Assembly: GCA_029210565.1 (NCBI GenBank)
Contig: JARGFQ010000009.1
Span: 62,001-126,000, forward strand
Direction of reading: 5' to 3'
DNA from: Bacteroidales bacterium
GTDB taxonomy: Bacteria > Bacteroidota > Bacteroidia > Bacteroidales > VadinHA17
Length of the DNA: 64,000 nucleotides
In this document: positions 15,787 through 25,050 of the stretch, in pieces
Numbering within the stretch: the first letter of the stretch is position 1
Layout: every line of letters starts with the position of its first letter
Translations under genes and position numbers: made by a program
The notes under the pieces: generated by a model
The model's input: only the letters and a program-made list of their open reading frames with translations
Told to the model about the DNA's origin: nothing
Database searches by the model: none

Positions 15787-16917
15787 ATGCATCTTGCCAG
15801 GCTGGAACTGACCAATTTCAAGAATTACGGGGAGGTATCCCTCGACCTCTCTCCGGGCTTTAACTGCTTTGTGGGAAACAACGGCGTCGGAAAGACAAAC
15901 ATACTCGACGCAGTCCATTACCTCTCTCTCACAAAGAGCTTTTTCAACAATTCCGATGCTCTAAGCATAAGGCACGGTGAGGATTATTTTATCCTCAAGG
16001 GCCTCTTCGTCAGGGATGGCAATACCGATGAACTCTCCTGCGGCTTTCAGAGACAGAAGCAGAAGGTGTTCAGGCTCAACGGCAAGGAATACCAGCGCAT
16101 GTCGGATCATGTGGGCAGGTACCCCGTGGTGATGCTCTCCCCGGCTGACAGCATCCTGATCACGGGCCCCAGCGATGAGCGCCGCCGTTTCATGAATATG
16201 ATCATCAGTCAGTATGATCCGGTATACCTTGACGCACTGATGCGATACAACAAGGCGCTGATGCAGAGAAACAGGATACTCAGGGAGGGCGGACGCGACA
16301 GCAACAGTATGCTTGAGGTCTACGACGAGATGATGCAGCCTGAGGCAGAAATCATCAACCGCTCACGCAAGGCCCTGACGGATGAGCTTGTTCCCCTCTT
16401 TGCATCCTATTATGCACAGATATCCGGGGGAGCTGAGAAGGTGGGGATAAGATACAGGTCACATCTCAGTGACGGGGATTTCCGTCAGCAGCTTGCCAAT
16501 GTCAGGGAGAAGGATCAGGCCATGCAGTTCACTACCCTCGGTATACATCGCGACGACCTTCTCTTCGAGATTGACGGCTATTCGGCTCGCACCACGGCAA
16601 GCCAGGGCCAGCAGAAATCATTCATCGTGGCACTCAAACTGTCAAAGTACGGACTGATTGGAAGAATGAACGGCTTTGCGCCGGCACTGCTGCTGGATGA
16701 TATTTTTGACAAGTTCGACAGCAACAGGGTGGAAGAGATAATAAGGCTGGTAAGCTCTGGAGAGTTCGGACAGGTATTCATTACAGACACACAGCAGGAT
16801 CGTATACACCGCATACTGGATACAACCGGTGTCGATTTCAGATTATACCGCATCGGGCGGGGAGGAATAGAGGAGGAGATCACCAACGGAACCAAAAAGG
16901 CCGATGCGCAGAAATAA
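15787..16917 (+). CDS. recF: DNA replication and repair protein RecF
   Basis: A 376-residue SMC-like ATPase that loads RecA at gaps. Walker A GNNGVGKT is at residues 30-37, the ABC signature is TTASQGQQKSFIVALKL and Walker B is PALLLDDIFDKFD. LTNFKNYGEVSLDLSPGFN at the N-terminus is the classical SMC/RecF beginning. The length is normal. The ATG at 15787 agrees with the promoter at 15752. The following small dciA-like gene overlaps its end by 14 bases. Confidence 0.96.
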   Translation: MHLARLELTNFKNYGEVSLDLSPGFNCFVGNNGVGKTNILDAVHYLSLTKSFFNNSDALSIRHGEDYFILKGLFVRDGNTDELSCGFQRQKQKVFRLNGKEYQRMSDHVGRYPVVMLSPADSILITGPSDERRRFMNMIISQYDPVYLDALMRYNKALMQRNRILREGGRDSNSMLEVYDEMMQPEAEIINRSRKALTDELVPLFASYYAQISGGAEKVGIRYRSHLSDGDFRQQLANVREKDQAMQFTTLGIHRDDLLFEIDGYSARTTASQGQQKSFIVALKLSKYGLIGRMNGFAPALLLDDIFDKFDSNRVEEIIRLVSSGEFGQVFITDTQQDRIHRILDTTGVDFRLYRIGRGGIEEEITNGTKKADAQK

Positions 16918-17194
16918 AACCATAACCATCGGTGAAGCCCTGGAGGACCTTGTCAGGGAATACAGGCTGGCGCCCAAGCTGAAGGAGGCATCGGTGATTA
17001 ACCTCTGGGAGGGGATCACGGGCAAGGTGATATCCGCGCGGACAAAAAAGATATACCTGAAAGAGGGTGTGCTGCACATATACCTAACCTCCTCGGTGGT
17101 GAAGAATGAACTGATGATGCTGCGGGAGTCGCTGTGCAACCAGCTCAACAGCAGGGCAGGAGAGGTGGTGGTCAAAGAGATCGTCGTACACTGA
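16904..17194 (+). CDS. DUF721 / DciA-like protein
   Basis: A 96-residue protein of the DUF721 family. The blocks ITIGEALEDLVREYRLAPKLKEA, LWEGITGKVISARTKKIYLKEGVLHIYL and NELMMLRESLCNQLN are typical of the family, whose longer members (DciA) load the replicative helicase in bacteria without DnaC. It starts inside recF (14-base overlap in another frame) and belongs to the same operon, a very common recF neighbour in Bacteroidetes. Helicase loading by this short form is an inference. Confidence 0.85.
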   Translation: MRRNKTITIGEALEDLVREYRLAPKLKEASVINLWEGITGKVISARTKKIYLKEGVLHIYLTSSVVKNELMMLRESLCNQLNSRAGEVVVKEIVVH

Positions 17195-17271
17195 TAAGCT
17201 CTGACCGGCCGGTGCTGACATGTTAACGCTCACTGATTAACCCTGAACAGCCCCGGATAGCGAAACCCACG

Positions 17272-17347
17272 GATATCAACGTTCACCGGCCATACTTCGC
17301 GAAACACTCAGATAACAACGTTCACGGCCACACGTCCCAAATACTCA
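17272..17347. repeat. Degenerate 37-39 base tandem repeat in a convergent gap
   Basis: Two units, 17272-17310 and 17311-17347, share GATAnCAACGTTCAC, a GGCC core and an ACTCA end. A third, decayed copy starts at 17348 (GATATATAAGTTAAC). The repeat lies in the 203-base gap between the ends of the DUF721 gene and the transglutaminase-like gene. No T-tract terminator is visible. Confidence 0.6.
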
Positions 17348-17397
17348 GATATATAAGTTAACCTGACGGTGCTCATAGTATGAACACCTGTCACATA

Positions 17398-19149
17398 TCA
17401 GGATACTTTATAATCGCCCATACGGATCTCTATCCTGCGATGGTGCCCCTTGGAACTGACAAAATAGAACTCTCTTCCTGCAAGGCCAAGAACGGCAGAT
17501 CCGCCCTCATACAGGTGTATCGTTACCTCTGCCGCGGGGTTGTCGTGTAAAAGCACATTCGCCATCAGAAAAGCCTTCTCGGCACCGTCGCCCCGCCCGA
17601 AGTTCCATACCTCATCCGGCTGTGCCATCCTGCCCGAATCATAGATTGACTTGTTCTTTAAGCCCGACAGCACCTTATAAACAGCGTCAGCCGATTCGCC
17701 TGCAAGCGCCATGTGACATACCGGATTCCTCTCAATGGCAGCCTTGATGAACGGCCTCCAGTCGGTGTAATACATGTCACGGTAAGCATAGAGCGCCAGC
17801 AGCGACATCTCCGACTCTGCCGCCGAAGCCTTTACCTTGCGTAAAATATCATCACGGCTGTCTGTGACAACTATTTCCGGGGAAGCAGCCGAAATAAATT
17901 CCCGGTCTTCGGATGGCAGTCTTGGCTCCGTCACCGTGAAAGCCATGATATCGCTGAACATCCTCCTGACACAATCAGTGTGCTCCGTAGGAAATGATGC
18001 CAGGAACTCATCTTCAAGTTCATGAAGGTCAGAGCCTGTCTTTTTCCGCAGAAAGTTCTCCACATCGTTGAGCATGATCTTGCCTGCCAGCGGCTCCGGG
18101 AAAAACTCTTCATTGTCAACCTCCGCCAAAAGCTTGTCGCGGGTCTCTTCGTTCATGCCTGCCCTGGATGAGTGTTCATACTCGAAAAGCTTTTCCAGGG
18201 TGATGTAATAGACGGAGCCGGTTCGAAGATAATGATACTGGAAAAGACACTTGTACTCTGTCTTGAACCTCAGGAAGTTGATGAACACTGCCGGGGTAAG
18301 GGATGTTCTGACAAAACTTCTTAGCCTTTGGCTGAAAGAGAGATAATCATCCTTGTTGATTGTTGCTTTGTCATAGACGGTATGTATATGCCCTGAAATA
18401 TGGGATACTATGGTTACCTTTTCATTCTCCAGTGCCCTGCGCGCTTTACCAGACAACGATGTGCCGTTGAACCACATGTTTTTGGTCATGATACGGCGGT
18501 TGTTGGTCAGTAACCCCTCCTTCTCATCAATGAAATTCTGAGAATGCAGGGGAGTGGCAATCATGAAAATTTTCTCCAGGGGTATCTCCCCGACAATGAA
18601 CATTGCAGCGGCATAGAGAGCGGCAAGACTGACACACTCCCCGGCACCTGTGGTGTAATGCTCCCTGTGTATGAAAGCATTCATCGCTTCCACAGTTTCT
18701 GTCTTCCAATAAGGTATTACCGAAGAGTCATACCTGTCAAGTCCGAAATGCTTCCGTATGTCAATGCTAAAATAATACCTGTCTCCCTCATACCCGAAAA
18801 GAGCATTAGACTGTTTCAGCAACTCCGTGTCAAAGAAATCGGAGAACCTGGCAATCTCACTTTCCTTTTCGGTAAGCCCCCAGGTTTCAAGATCCAGGTT
18901 GAAGATATAATTATCAATAATATACTGCTTAATGCGGTTAGCCCTGCTGGTGAAATTTTTGCGATGCATATCTCTGAACCACGGATCGTCACGCCATCTC
19001 CAGATCAGCGGCGACATGATATTTGCCAGCACCAGGGGATAAAAGAGCTCCGGAAAGATAAAAATCTCCATGTCGGAGAGTGTGTAGGCGGAAGAGTATT
19101 TCTCAAGCGTCTTCCTGTCAGAAAAGTCAGGAGAAAGTCTGGTGGTCAT
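17398..19149 (-). CDS. Unrecognised 583-residue protein with transglutaminase-like core
   Basis: I do not recognise this gene as a whole. At residues 168-205 the sequence GAGECVSLAALYAAAM...PLHSQNF looks like the Cys-helix and His of a transglutaminase-like (papain-fold) domain, with C172 and H202 as the candidate pair and N205 or D208 as the third residue. There is no signal peptide or membrane segment, so it is probably cytoplasmic. The N-terminal 150 residues are rich in aromatic and charged residues. The C-terminal third (from about 410) is mixed alpha/beta without motif. It is monocistronic by position, facing away from ndk with a 44-base gap to it; ndk lies upstream on the same strand. 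Confidence 0.6.
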   Translation of the reverse strand: MTTRLSPDFSDRKTLEKYSSAYTLSDMEIFIFPELFYPLVLANIMSPLIWRWRDDPWFRDMHRKNFTSRANRIKQYIIDNYIFNLDLETWGLTEKESEIARFSDFFDTELLKQSNALFGYEGDRYYFSIDIRKHFGLDRYDSSVIPYWKTETVEAMNAFIHREHYTTGAGECVSLAALYAAAMFIVGEIPLEKIFMIATPLHSQNFIDEKEGLLTNNRRIMTKNMWFNGTSLSGKARRALENEKVTIVSHISGHIHTVYDKATINKDDYLSFSQRLRSFVRTSLTPAVFINFLRFKTEYKCLFQYHYLRTGSVYYITLEKLFEYEHSSRAGMNEETRDKLLAEVDNEEFFPEPLAGKIMLNDVENFLRKKTGSDLHELEDEFLASFPTEHTDCVRRMFSDIMAFTVTEPRLPSEDREFISAASPEIVVTDSRDDILRKVKASAAESEMSLLALYAYRDMYYTDWRPFIKAAIERNPVCHMALAGESADAVYKVLSGLKNKSIYDSGRMAQPDEVWNFGRGDGAEKAFLMANVLLHDNPAAEVTIHLYEGGSAVLGLAGREFYFVSSKGHHRRIEIRMGDYKVS

Positions 19150-19193
19150 AAATTTTTGTTAACAGAACAGCGCACCTGCTCTTTTGTTCGTCG

Positions 19194-19613
19194 TCAGAAT
19201 ATTTCAATGGCAGCGAAGAAGAAGGAAGCCTCTCTCCCGGCATTTTCCGGCGAGTCAGATCCGTGGACTGCATTCTTCTGAACGTCAGTGGCAAAGTCGG
19301 CCCTTATGGTGCCCTGGTCAGCACTGGCCGGATCGGTGCTGCCTATCAGCTTCCGAAACTCCTCAACGGCGTTGGCCTTTCTCAACACCATCACTATCAC
19401 CGGACCGGATGACATGAACTCCACAAGTCCGCGGTAAAAGCCCCGTTCACGGTGCACATAGTAAAAATCCTCTGCCTGCTGCCTGGTGAGCCTCACCATT
19501 CTGAGGGCCGTAATGGTGAATCCTGCGTCAGTAATCCTTGCAAGTATCTGACCGGTATGCCCTTTGCTGACTGCATCAGGCTTAATGATTGAAAAAGTGC
19601 TATCTGAGTCCAT
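19194..19613 (-). CDS. ndk: Nucleoside-diphosphate kinase
   Basis: A 139-residue enzyme that moves the gamma phosphate from ATP to other (d)NDPs. FSIIKPDAVSKGHTG holds the conserved Lys, and the phosphorylated histidine is H117 in NAVHGSDSPENAGRE. The length is close to the family norm of about 140. It is divergent from the NrnA-like gene and lies upstream of, on the same strand as, the transglutaminase-like gene. Confidence 0.96.
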   Translation of the reverse strand: MDSDSTFSIIKPDAVSKGHTGQILARITDAGFTITALRMVRLTRQQAEDFYYVHRERGFYRGLVEFMSSGPVIVMVLRKANAVEEFRKLIGSTDPASADQGTIRADFATDVQKNAVHGSDSPENAGREASFFFAAIEIF

Positions 19614-19665
19614 AAACAGATGCTAGTGTTAATTAGCCAATATTTTAATACCTTGTTATTTTTCT

Positions 19666-19673
19666 TACCTTTG
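19666..19673 (+). promoter_or_regulatory. -7 promoter element TACCTTTG of the nrnA-fkp operon
   Basis: TACCTTTG, 21 bases before the GTG start at 19695; it supports that non-ATG start. No clear -33 box is seen. Confidence 0.5.
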
Positions 19674-19694
19674 TCGCCTTCATAGGCCACTGTT

Positions 19695-20735
19695 GTGCCA
19701 GAGTTCGGTAAATATACAAAAGAATTAAAGAAGCTCATTGACAGAGCAGAGCATATTCTGCTGATATGCCACATCAATCCGGACGGAGATGCCATAGGTG
19801 CCATGCTCGCTCTCAGGAGATGGATCATCTCTCAGGGCAAGGAACCGCGTATGATATCTCCCAACGCACTTCAGAGCTTCCTTCTCTGGATGAGCGATGT
19901 GGACAAGGTTGTTGACTTCCATCACAATCAGGAGGAAGCATCAAAGTTTATCCGTGATGCAGATCTGATCATCATGGTCGATTTCAACTCCACCTCCAGG
20001 ATGGGTAAAGCTGAAGATCTGGTGCTCGCCTCCGGGGCGAGAAAGGTCATTATAGACCATCATCCCGATCCGGGTAACTTCGCTGACCTCATCATCTCCG
20101 ATACAGGCAGAAGCTCAACATCGGAACTTATATATTCTCTTGTCAACGGTATGGAAGGGGAGGAGTTCAGCGACAGCGACTTCTTTACTGCGGTATATGT
20201 GGGCATTATAACCGATACGGGCAACTTTGAGCACGGATACTACACCGGTGATACGATGCGCACCGTTGGCCACCTGCTCGATATGGGAGTGGATAAGGAG
20301 AGGGTCTATAACCATATTTTCAGTAACTTTTCGGAAAACAGAATCCGCCTGAAGGGTTTTGCACTGCATAACCGTATGGTGGTCAACCAGGAACTGCATA
20401 CAGCCTATATCTGGCTTACAAAGGAGGACCTTGAAAGCTTCAGCCATGCCAAGGGCGACACCGAGGGATTTGCCAACGTGCTTCTGACTATCCAGGGAAT
20501 AGTACTGTCGGTGCTCTTCGTGGAACGCGGCGGTTTTGTAAAGATGTCACTCCGGTCCAAGGGCAGCTTCAACGCGAACCAGCTTTCCCGGCAGTGCTTT
20601 AACGGCGGCGGACACCGCAATGCGGCAGGCGGTGAGATGAAAGGATCCATAGAAGATGTGGTACGCCATTTTGAAAACACCCTTCCCTCGTACAGGGAAG
20701 ATCTGGAGGCTGCCGCCGCTGAAATAAAACAATGA
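19695..20735 (+). CDS. DHH-DHHA1 phosphoesterase, NrnA-like
   Basis: A 346-residue nanoRNase / pAp phosphatase type enzyme that degrades very short RNAs and possibly pAp or linear dinucleotides. The motifs are HINPDGDAIGAM (motif I), DFNSTSRMG (II), IDHHPDPGNF (the DHH motif), TDTGNFEH (IV) and the DHHA1 GGGHRNAAGG near the C-terminus. The start is GTG at 19695 because no ATG precedes motif I and a promoter element stands 21 bases ahead. The next gene, an FKBP lipoprotein, overlaps the stop (ATGA). Confidence 0.9.
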   Translation: MPEFGKYTKELKKLIDRAEHILLICHINPDGDAIGAMLALRRWIISQGKEPRMISPNALQSFLLWMSDVDKVVDFHHNQEEASKFIRDADLIIMVDFNSTSRMGKAEDLVLASGARKVIIDHHPDPGNFADLIISDTGRSSTSELIYSLVNGMEGEEFSDSDFFTAVYVGIITDTGNFEHGYYTGDTMRTVGHLLDMGVDKERVYNHIFSNFSENRIRLKGFALHNRMVVNQELHTAYIWLTKEDLESFSHAKGDTEGFANVLLTIQGIVLSVLFVERGGFVKMSLRSKGSFNANQLSRQCFNGGGHRNAAGGEMKGSIEDVVRHFENTLPSYREDLEAAAAEIKQ

Positions 20736-21232
20736 GAACGGTCTGCATAATACTGATACTTATACTCGCTGTAAGCTGCCAGAACAAGCCTGACAGCAAT
20801 AGCAGCTCAAAAGCCCCGTCGGAAGCTGAATTGATAGAAATGAACAGGTCACTTATAACCCGCGACCGTGGAGAGATCACGGAGTTCATAAGCAGAAGCG
20901 ACATCCCCTTTACAGAGACTGGCACCGGTCTATGGTACAACGTAATCACCGAGGGTAGCGGAAAAAAAGTTGTCACGGGTGACAATGTAACCTTCGACTT
21001 TGAATGTACACTAATCAACGGAGAGCCTTGCTACAGCGGGTCACAGACGATACGGGTGGGGTATGCGGATGCGGGCAGCGGAGTGACTGAAGGACTCCAG
21101 ATGATGACCAAAGGAAGCGACTATCTCTTCATTATACCCCCTTACCTCGCTTACGGCCATACCGGCGACGGTGATATGATACCCGGACGGGCAATACTGC
21201 TCTACAGGATTCGAATCAGGGAGATCAATTAG
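20732..21232 (+). CDS. FKBP-type peptidyl-prolyl isomerase lipoprotein (GldI-like)
   Basis: A 166-residue lipoprotein: the signal MRTVCIILILILAVSC ends in a lipobox with lipidated C16. The FKBP domain follows, with VTGDNVTFDFECTLINGEP, a GVTEGLQMMTKGSDYLFIIPPYLAYGHTG block and the closing LLYRIRI strand. GldI is the gliding-motility FKBP lipoprotein of Flavobacteria; the size and layout agree, but gliding cannot be concluded. It overlaps the nrnA stop and is followed by a second FKBP gene 32 bases on. Confidence 0.85.
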   Translation: MRTVCIILILILAVSCQNKPDSNSSSKAPSEAELIEMNRSLITRDRGEITEFISRSDIPFTETGTGLWYNVITEGSGKKVVTGDNVTFDFECTLINGEPCYSGSQTIRVGYADAGSGVTEGLQMMTKGSDYLFIIPPYLAYGHTGDGDMIPGRAILLYRIRIREIN

Positions 21233-21264
21233 TTTGGAACAGTTTTTGCTGTAATTGGGAAAAC

Positions 21265-21786
21265 GTGAAAAATACCATGAAAAGATCAATATATGCTATC
21301 GCGGCCATTCTTCTCGCCGCCGTGACAATATCATGCAACCCGGCTAAAGCTTACGAGGAGGAGGAGAAGAGTCTGATAGCCTCCTATATCGCTGAACATA
21401 ATATCAATGTTGCACCCGACTCAGACGGTCTTTATTATATCGAACTGGAACCCGGTACGGGCGAACTGATAAGGACGGGAGATTCAGTTGGCGTATATTA
21501 TACCCTCTTCTTTCTTGACGGAGAAGAGATCCAAAGTAATGTGGGAGGCGACACCCCTTACAGGCTCAGGGTCGGATCATATGAGGTCATTGAAGGATGG
21601 TCAGTAGGACTCAGGCACATGAAGCTGGGAACCAAGGCCCAGATACTGATGCCTTCCAGCCTCGCTTACGGTACAACCGGCTTTGGCTATTACGATTATT
21701 ACGGAAACTATTACTCCGTAATTCCCGGTTATACCCCTCTCCTTTACGAGATGGAGGTGGTAGAACTCGTCAGGGCCAGAAAATAA
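21265..21786 (+). CDS. Second FKBP-type peptidyl-prolyl isomerase lipoprotein
   Basis: A 173-residue paralogue of the preceding gene. The signal runs to TISC with lipidated C24 if the GTG at 21265 is used (GGGA seven bases ahead), or C20 from the ATG at 21277. The FKBP domain shows IRTGDSVGVYYTLFFLDGEE, VIEGWSVGLRHMKLGTKAQILMP and SSLAYGTTGFGYYD, with a Tyr/Gly-rich flap insertion (YYDYYGNYYSVI). It should help fold envelope proteins. The operon ends here. Confidence 0.85.
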   Translation: MKNTMKRSIYAIAAILLAAVTISCNPAKAYEEEEKSLIASYIAEHNINVAPDSDGLYYIELEPGTGELIRTGDSVGVYYTLFFLDGEEIQSNVGGDTPYRLRVGSYEVIEGWSVGLRHMKLGTKAQILMPSSLAYGTTGFGYYDYYGNYYSVIPGYTPLLYEMEVVELVRARK

Positions 21787-21830
21787 TCTGAACACTGTTG
21801 CCGGGAATGCCCCCGGCTTCACCGGACAAT

Positions 21831-21867
21831 AAAAAGAGGCTGCCTCAGATCAACAGAAGAGGCAGCC
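21831..21867 (-). terminator. Rho-independent terminator of the beta-propeller gene
   Basis: GAGGCTGCCTC (21836-21846) pairs with GAGGCAGCC (21859-21867) around a 12-base loop. On the minus strand a T5 tract follows (A5 at 21831-21835). It sits 19 bases behind the stop of the minus-strand gene. Confidence 0.75.
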
Positions 21868-21885
21868 CCGTAATTGATTGCTTAT

Positions 21886-24800
21886 TTATCTCCCTATAAC
21901 TACAGCATCACCTGTGACCGTGACCCCCTTCAGGACTTCGGCATATTCTGCCCAGGGTCCTTCAAGGAATCCGTCAATAAGCTTCAGTGCTTCCGTAAGT
22001 GCAGCCTCAGCATCGTTCATCCTCTTCTCCTCCTGCGGCGAGGGAACCCCCGAAGCCATCAGCAGTGCACGGTAACCGTTGATCCGGGAGATGAGTCCTT
22101 CCTCCCTGCGACCAAAAGTCTTGTCTATCTCTGTAAGTTTCACTTTAACAGTCTTATGAATATCTGAAACAGCCGTTGCGAAGGCGGGTATTTTCGAAAT
22201 AAGACTATCACTCTTCGCAATGCTCTCCCTGATCAGGGTGATCTTTTTGAGTTTGTCATTCAGGGCTGTAACACGTGCACTGAATGCCTCAGCCATCTCA
22301 TAGTTCTTTCTTAGGGCTTCAATGTCCGGAGCCTCTCTCCTCGGATCGGCATTGACCTTCATACTGGTAGTGGCACTGCTCTCTCCATTTGTAAGTGTCA
22401 CGCTGTAGGTGCCGGGAATGACAACACCGCCAAAGTTCCTGTACCATCTCGATCTCGGATCCTCACGCTGCTGCGCGGAAGGATATGAGGCCACAGGAAG
22501 TGGGTCACGATCGAAGCGCCACGTAAAGCGGTTGAAACCGCGCACCGCATCTACCTCTGTCGACCTGACACTTTTGCCAGTCTCATCTTTTATTTCTGCC
22601 TTGATCTTACCTGCGGGTGCACTTGTGTAAAACGAGATCATGGCTCCCTGCTGCCGGTTCTCGCCCCGGTACATTGCATCACCGTAAAAATAGTAGCCGG
22701 GAAGGTTGCGTGTCGAAACCATGTAGGCTTCAGGTGCTTCGAAGGCCGTAATACTGCTCTCCAGCAGCTTTTTGCCATCTGAGGCAAGGGCACGCAGGGG
22801 CCTTATGTCATCAAGAATCCAGACAGCGCGCCCGAAGGTCCCGATGACCAGGTCATGCTCCCGCAGGTGTATGGCCATGTCGTAGGTTGAGACTGTGGGG
22901 TAACCGCTGGTCCACCTGTTCCATTCCTCACCACCGTCAAACGAAACATAGAGGCCGTATTCAGTACCTGCGAACATCAGCCGGGGCTCAATGGGATCCT
23001 GGACAAAGCAGAGTACATATCCCCAAACGTCCGTATCGTCTATGATCTGCTTCCAGCTCTTGCCAAGATCCTTCGTTCTGTAAAGGTAGGCTGCATTGTC
23101 GCCCTGACGGTAATCGTTTACAACAGCGTAGGCCTCTTCGGCGTTATGCCTTGAGGCTGTAATCTGGGGTACCCAGGCGTTGCGCGGCATGCCCTTGATG
23201 TTCTGAGACGTGTTCTTCCAGGTGGTGCCACCGTCGCTGGTGACCTGTATCATGCCGTCATCGGTGCCGGCCCAGATAATGTCACGCTGCAGTGGGCTTG
23301 GCGAGATGGTTATCACCGTACAGTGGTTCTCCGCACCTGTATCCTCATGAGTGATGCCTCCGCTTTCATCCTGCTTCTGCTTTTCGGGGTCGTTGGTGGT
23401 CAGGTCAGGAGAGATCCTGGTCCAGCTGTCACCCCTGTCTCTGCTCCTGTGTACAAACTGGCTTCCGAAATAGATGCTATTGTTGTCAAATGGATCCTGC
23501 GCCAGCGCCGAATTCCAGTTGAAACGGAGTTTCTCTTCACCTTCAGCTACCGGTCTTATGCTCTTGCTCCATCCGGTGTTCACATCTATTCTCTGCAATG
23601 ACCCTCCCTGTGACTGTGCATAACAGTAGCGGCTGTCACCGGGGACGGGAAGGGCATCAAAGCCGTCACCACCCATAAGGAAATCATACATCTCATTGAT
23701 AAGCGGACCACGATGCCAGGAATAGGCCGGACCTCTCCATGAACCGTTATCCTGCAGCCCTCCGTAAATATTGTAAGGCAGCTCGTTGTCAACACTGATG
23801 TGATAAAACTGGCCCACTGGCAGGTTTTCTATGTGCCTCCATGTGACTCCCTTGTCGTAGGTTATGCCCATTCCCCCGTCATTGCCGTCAATCATCCTGT
23901 CAGGATTTACAGGATCGATATACCAGGCGTGGTGATCAAGATGAACCGACCCGGCAGTGCGTTTGTCAAAGGTGAGGGCACCGTCTTCGCTTACGTTGAC
24001 ACCCGAATAGAGAGTGTAAACCCTGTTCTCATTCTGAGGGTCAACATATATCTCTGCATAATAGAAAGGCCTGTTACCAATGTTGCGTTCCCCACGCTTC
24101 TCCCAGGTGACACCTCCGTCGGTTGACCGGTATATCGCAGAGGGCTTTGACTCGACATAAGCATAGACATATGAGGGGTTCGACGCCGCTACTGCGAGCC
24201 CGATACGCCCTTTCTCTTCCGGCAGTCCCCCGGTGACCTCGGTGAAGGTGTCACCTCCGTCACGGGTGAGCCAGAGTCCCGACCCTTCAGATGATGATCT
24301 GAAAAACCAGGGCCAGCGCTGATGATCCCACATGGCCACAAATATTTTCCCGGGGTTGGAGGGGTCCATAACCATATCAGCTACCCCGGAGGTCTCATTG
24401 GTAAAGAGAATCTGCTCCCAGGTATTGCCGCCATCGGTGGACCGGTATAGTCCTCTCTCGGTATGAGGTGCCCATGGATTGCCTATGGCGCCTGCAAATA
24501 TGACATCCGGATCGACAGGGTCAATGATTATCCGGTGAATGTAGCGGGTAAGCTCCAGACCCATGCACTTCCATGATAAACCTCCGTCGGTGCTCTTGTA
24601 AATACCGTAACCTCCCGTAACGCTGTTGCGCGGGTTGCCTTCCCCAGTGCCTGCCCAGACAATGTCAGGCCTGACAGGATCAACGGCAAGAGCGCCAATT
24701 GACGCCACTTCCTCATTCTCAAAGATGGGGGTAAAGGTGGTGCCTGCATTATTTGTCTTCCATAGTCCGCCGGAGGCGGTGCCGACATAGAAGATGTTTT

Positions 24801-24963
24801 CATTTCGGGGATCGATGGCAAACGAAGTCACCCTTCCGCTCATGCCGCCAGGACCGATATTCCTGGTTTTTATGCCGCTGAAAAGGCTCATGTCTCTCTT
24901 CTGGGCCGTAACAGCTATCGCCAGAGATGCAATCAGGGCAGATAATAATACTTTTCTGAACAT
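21886..24963 (-). CDS. Secreted VPS10/sortilin-like beta-propeller protein
   Basis: A 1025-residue exported protein built from many BNR/Asp-box blades: repeated (Y/S)xSTDGGxTW units such as YKSTDGGLSWK, YRSTDGGNTWE, YRSTDGGVTWEKRG and VTSDGGTTWKN over residues 40-700. A C-terminal part follows (RGFNRFTWRFDRDPLP and YSVTLTNGES beta-sandwich, then a helical coiled segment EALRKNYEMAEAFSARV). The start is ATG at 24963, giving signal MFRKVLLSALIASLAIAVTAQ; the frame extends eleven codons to a TTG that is not needed. Such propellers are often called sialidase- or sortilin-like, but no catalytic sialidase residues can be assigned. It is probably a periplasmic or surface protein of unknown ligand. 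Confidence 0.85.
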   Translation of the reverse strand: MFRKVLLSALIASLAIAVTAQKRDMSLFSGIKTRNIGPGGMSGRVTSFAIDPRNENIFYVGTASGGLWKTNNAGTTFTPIFENEEVASIGALAVDPVRPDIVWAGTGEGNPRNSVTGGYGIYKSTDGGLSWKCMGLELTRYIHRIIIDPVDPDVIFAGAIGNPWAPHTERGLYRSTDGGNTWEQILFTNETSGVADMVMDPSNPGKIFVAMWDHQRWPWFFRSSSEGSGLWLTRDGGDTFTEVTGGLPEEKGRIGLAVAASNPSYVYAYVESKPSAIYRSTDGGVTWEKRGERNIGNRPFYYAEIYVDPQNENRVYTLYSGVNVSEDGALTFDKRTAGSVHLDHHAWYIDPVNPDRMIDGNDGGMGITYDKGVTWRHIENLPVGQFYHISVDNELPYNIYGGLQDNGSWRGPAYSWHRGPLINEMYDFLMGGDGFDALPVPGDSRYCYAQSQGGSLQRIDVNTGWSKSIRPVAEGEEKLRFNWNSALAQDPFDNNSIYFGSQFVHRSRDRGDSWTRISPDLTTNDPEKQKQDESGGITHEDTGAENHCTVITISPSPLQRDIIWAGTDDGMIQVTSDGGTTWKNTSQNIKGMPRNAWVPQITASRHNAEEAYAVVNDYRQGDNAAYLYRTKDLGKSWKQIIDDTDVWGYVLCFVQDPIEPRLMFAGTEYGLYVSFDGGEEWNRWTSGYPTVSTYDMAIHLREHDLVIGTFGRAVWILDDIRPLRALASDGKKLLESSITAFEAPEAYMVSTRNLPGYYFYGDAMYRGENRQQGAMISFYTSAPAGKIKAEIKDETGKSVRSTEVDAVRGFNRFTWRFDRDPLPVASYPSAQQREDPRSRWYRNFGGVVIPGTYSVTLTNGESSATTSMKVNADPRREAPDIEALRKNYEMAEAFSARVTALNDKLKKITLIRESIAKSDSLISKIPAFATAVSDIHKTVKVKLTEIDKTFGRREEGLISRINGYRALLMASGVPSPQEEKRMNDAEAALTEALKLIDGFLEGPWAEYAEVLKGVTVTGDAVVIGR

Positions 24964-25050
24964 AGCTATAGCATTTAGGGAGGACAATTTAACCAAATAA
25001 AACTTAAAGGAGCAGTTCGTGCAATGTGTTTTAGAATATGAGAGAGGGCA

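Noticed and set aside
17205..17216. GACCGGCCGGTG dyad behind the DUF721 gene as a terminator
   Set aside because: The palindrome is short and no T tract follows on either strand.
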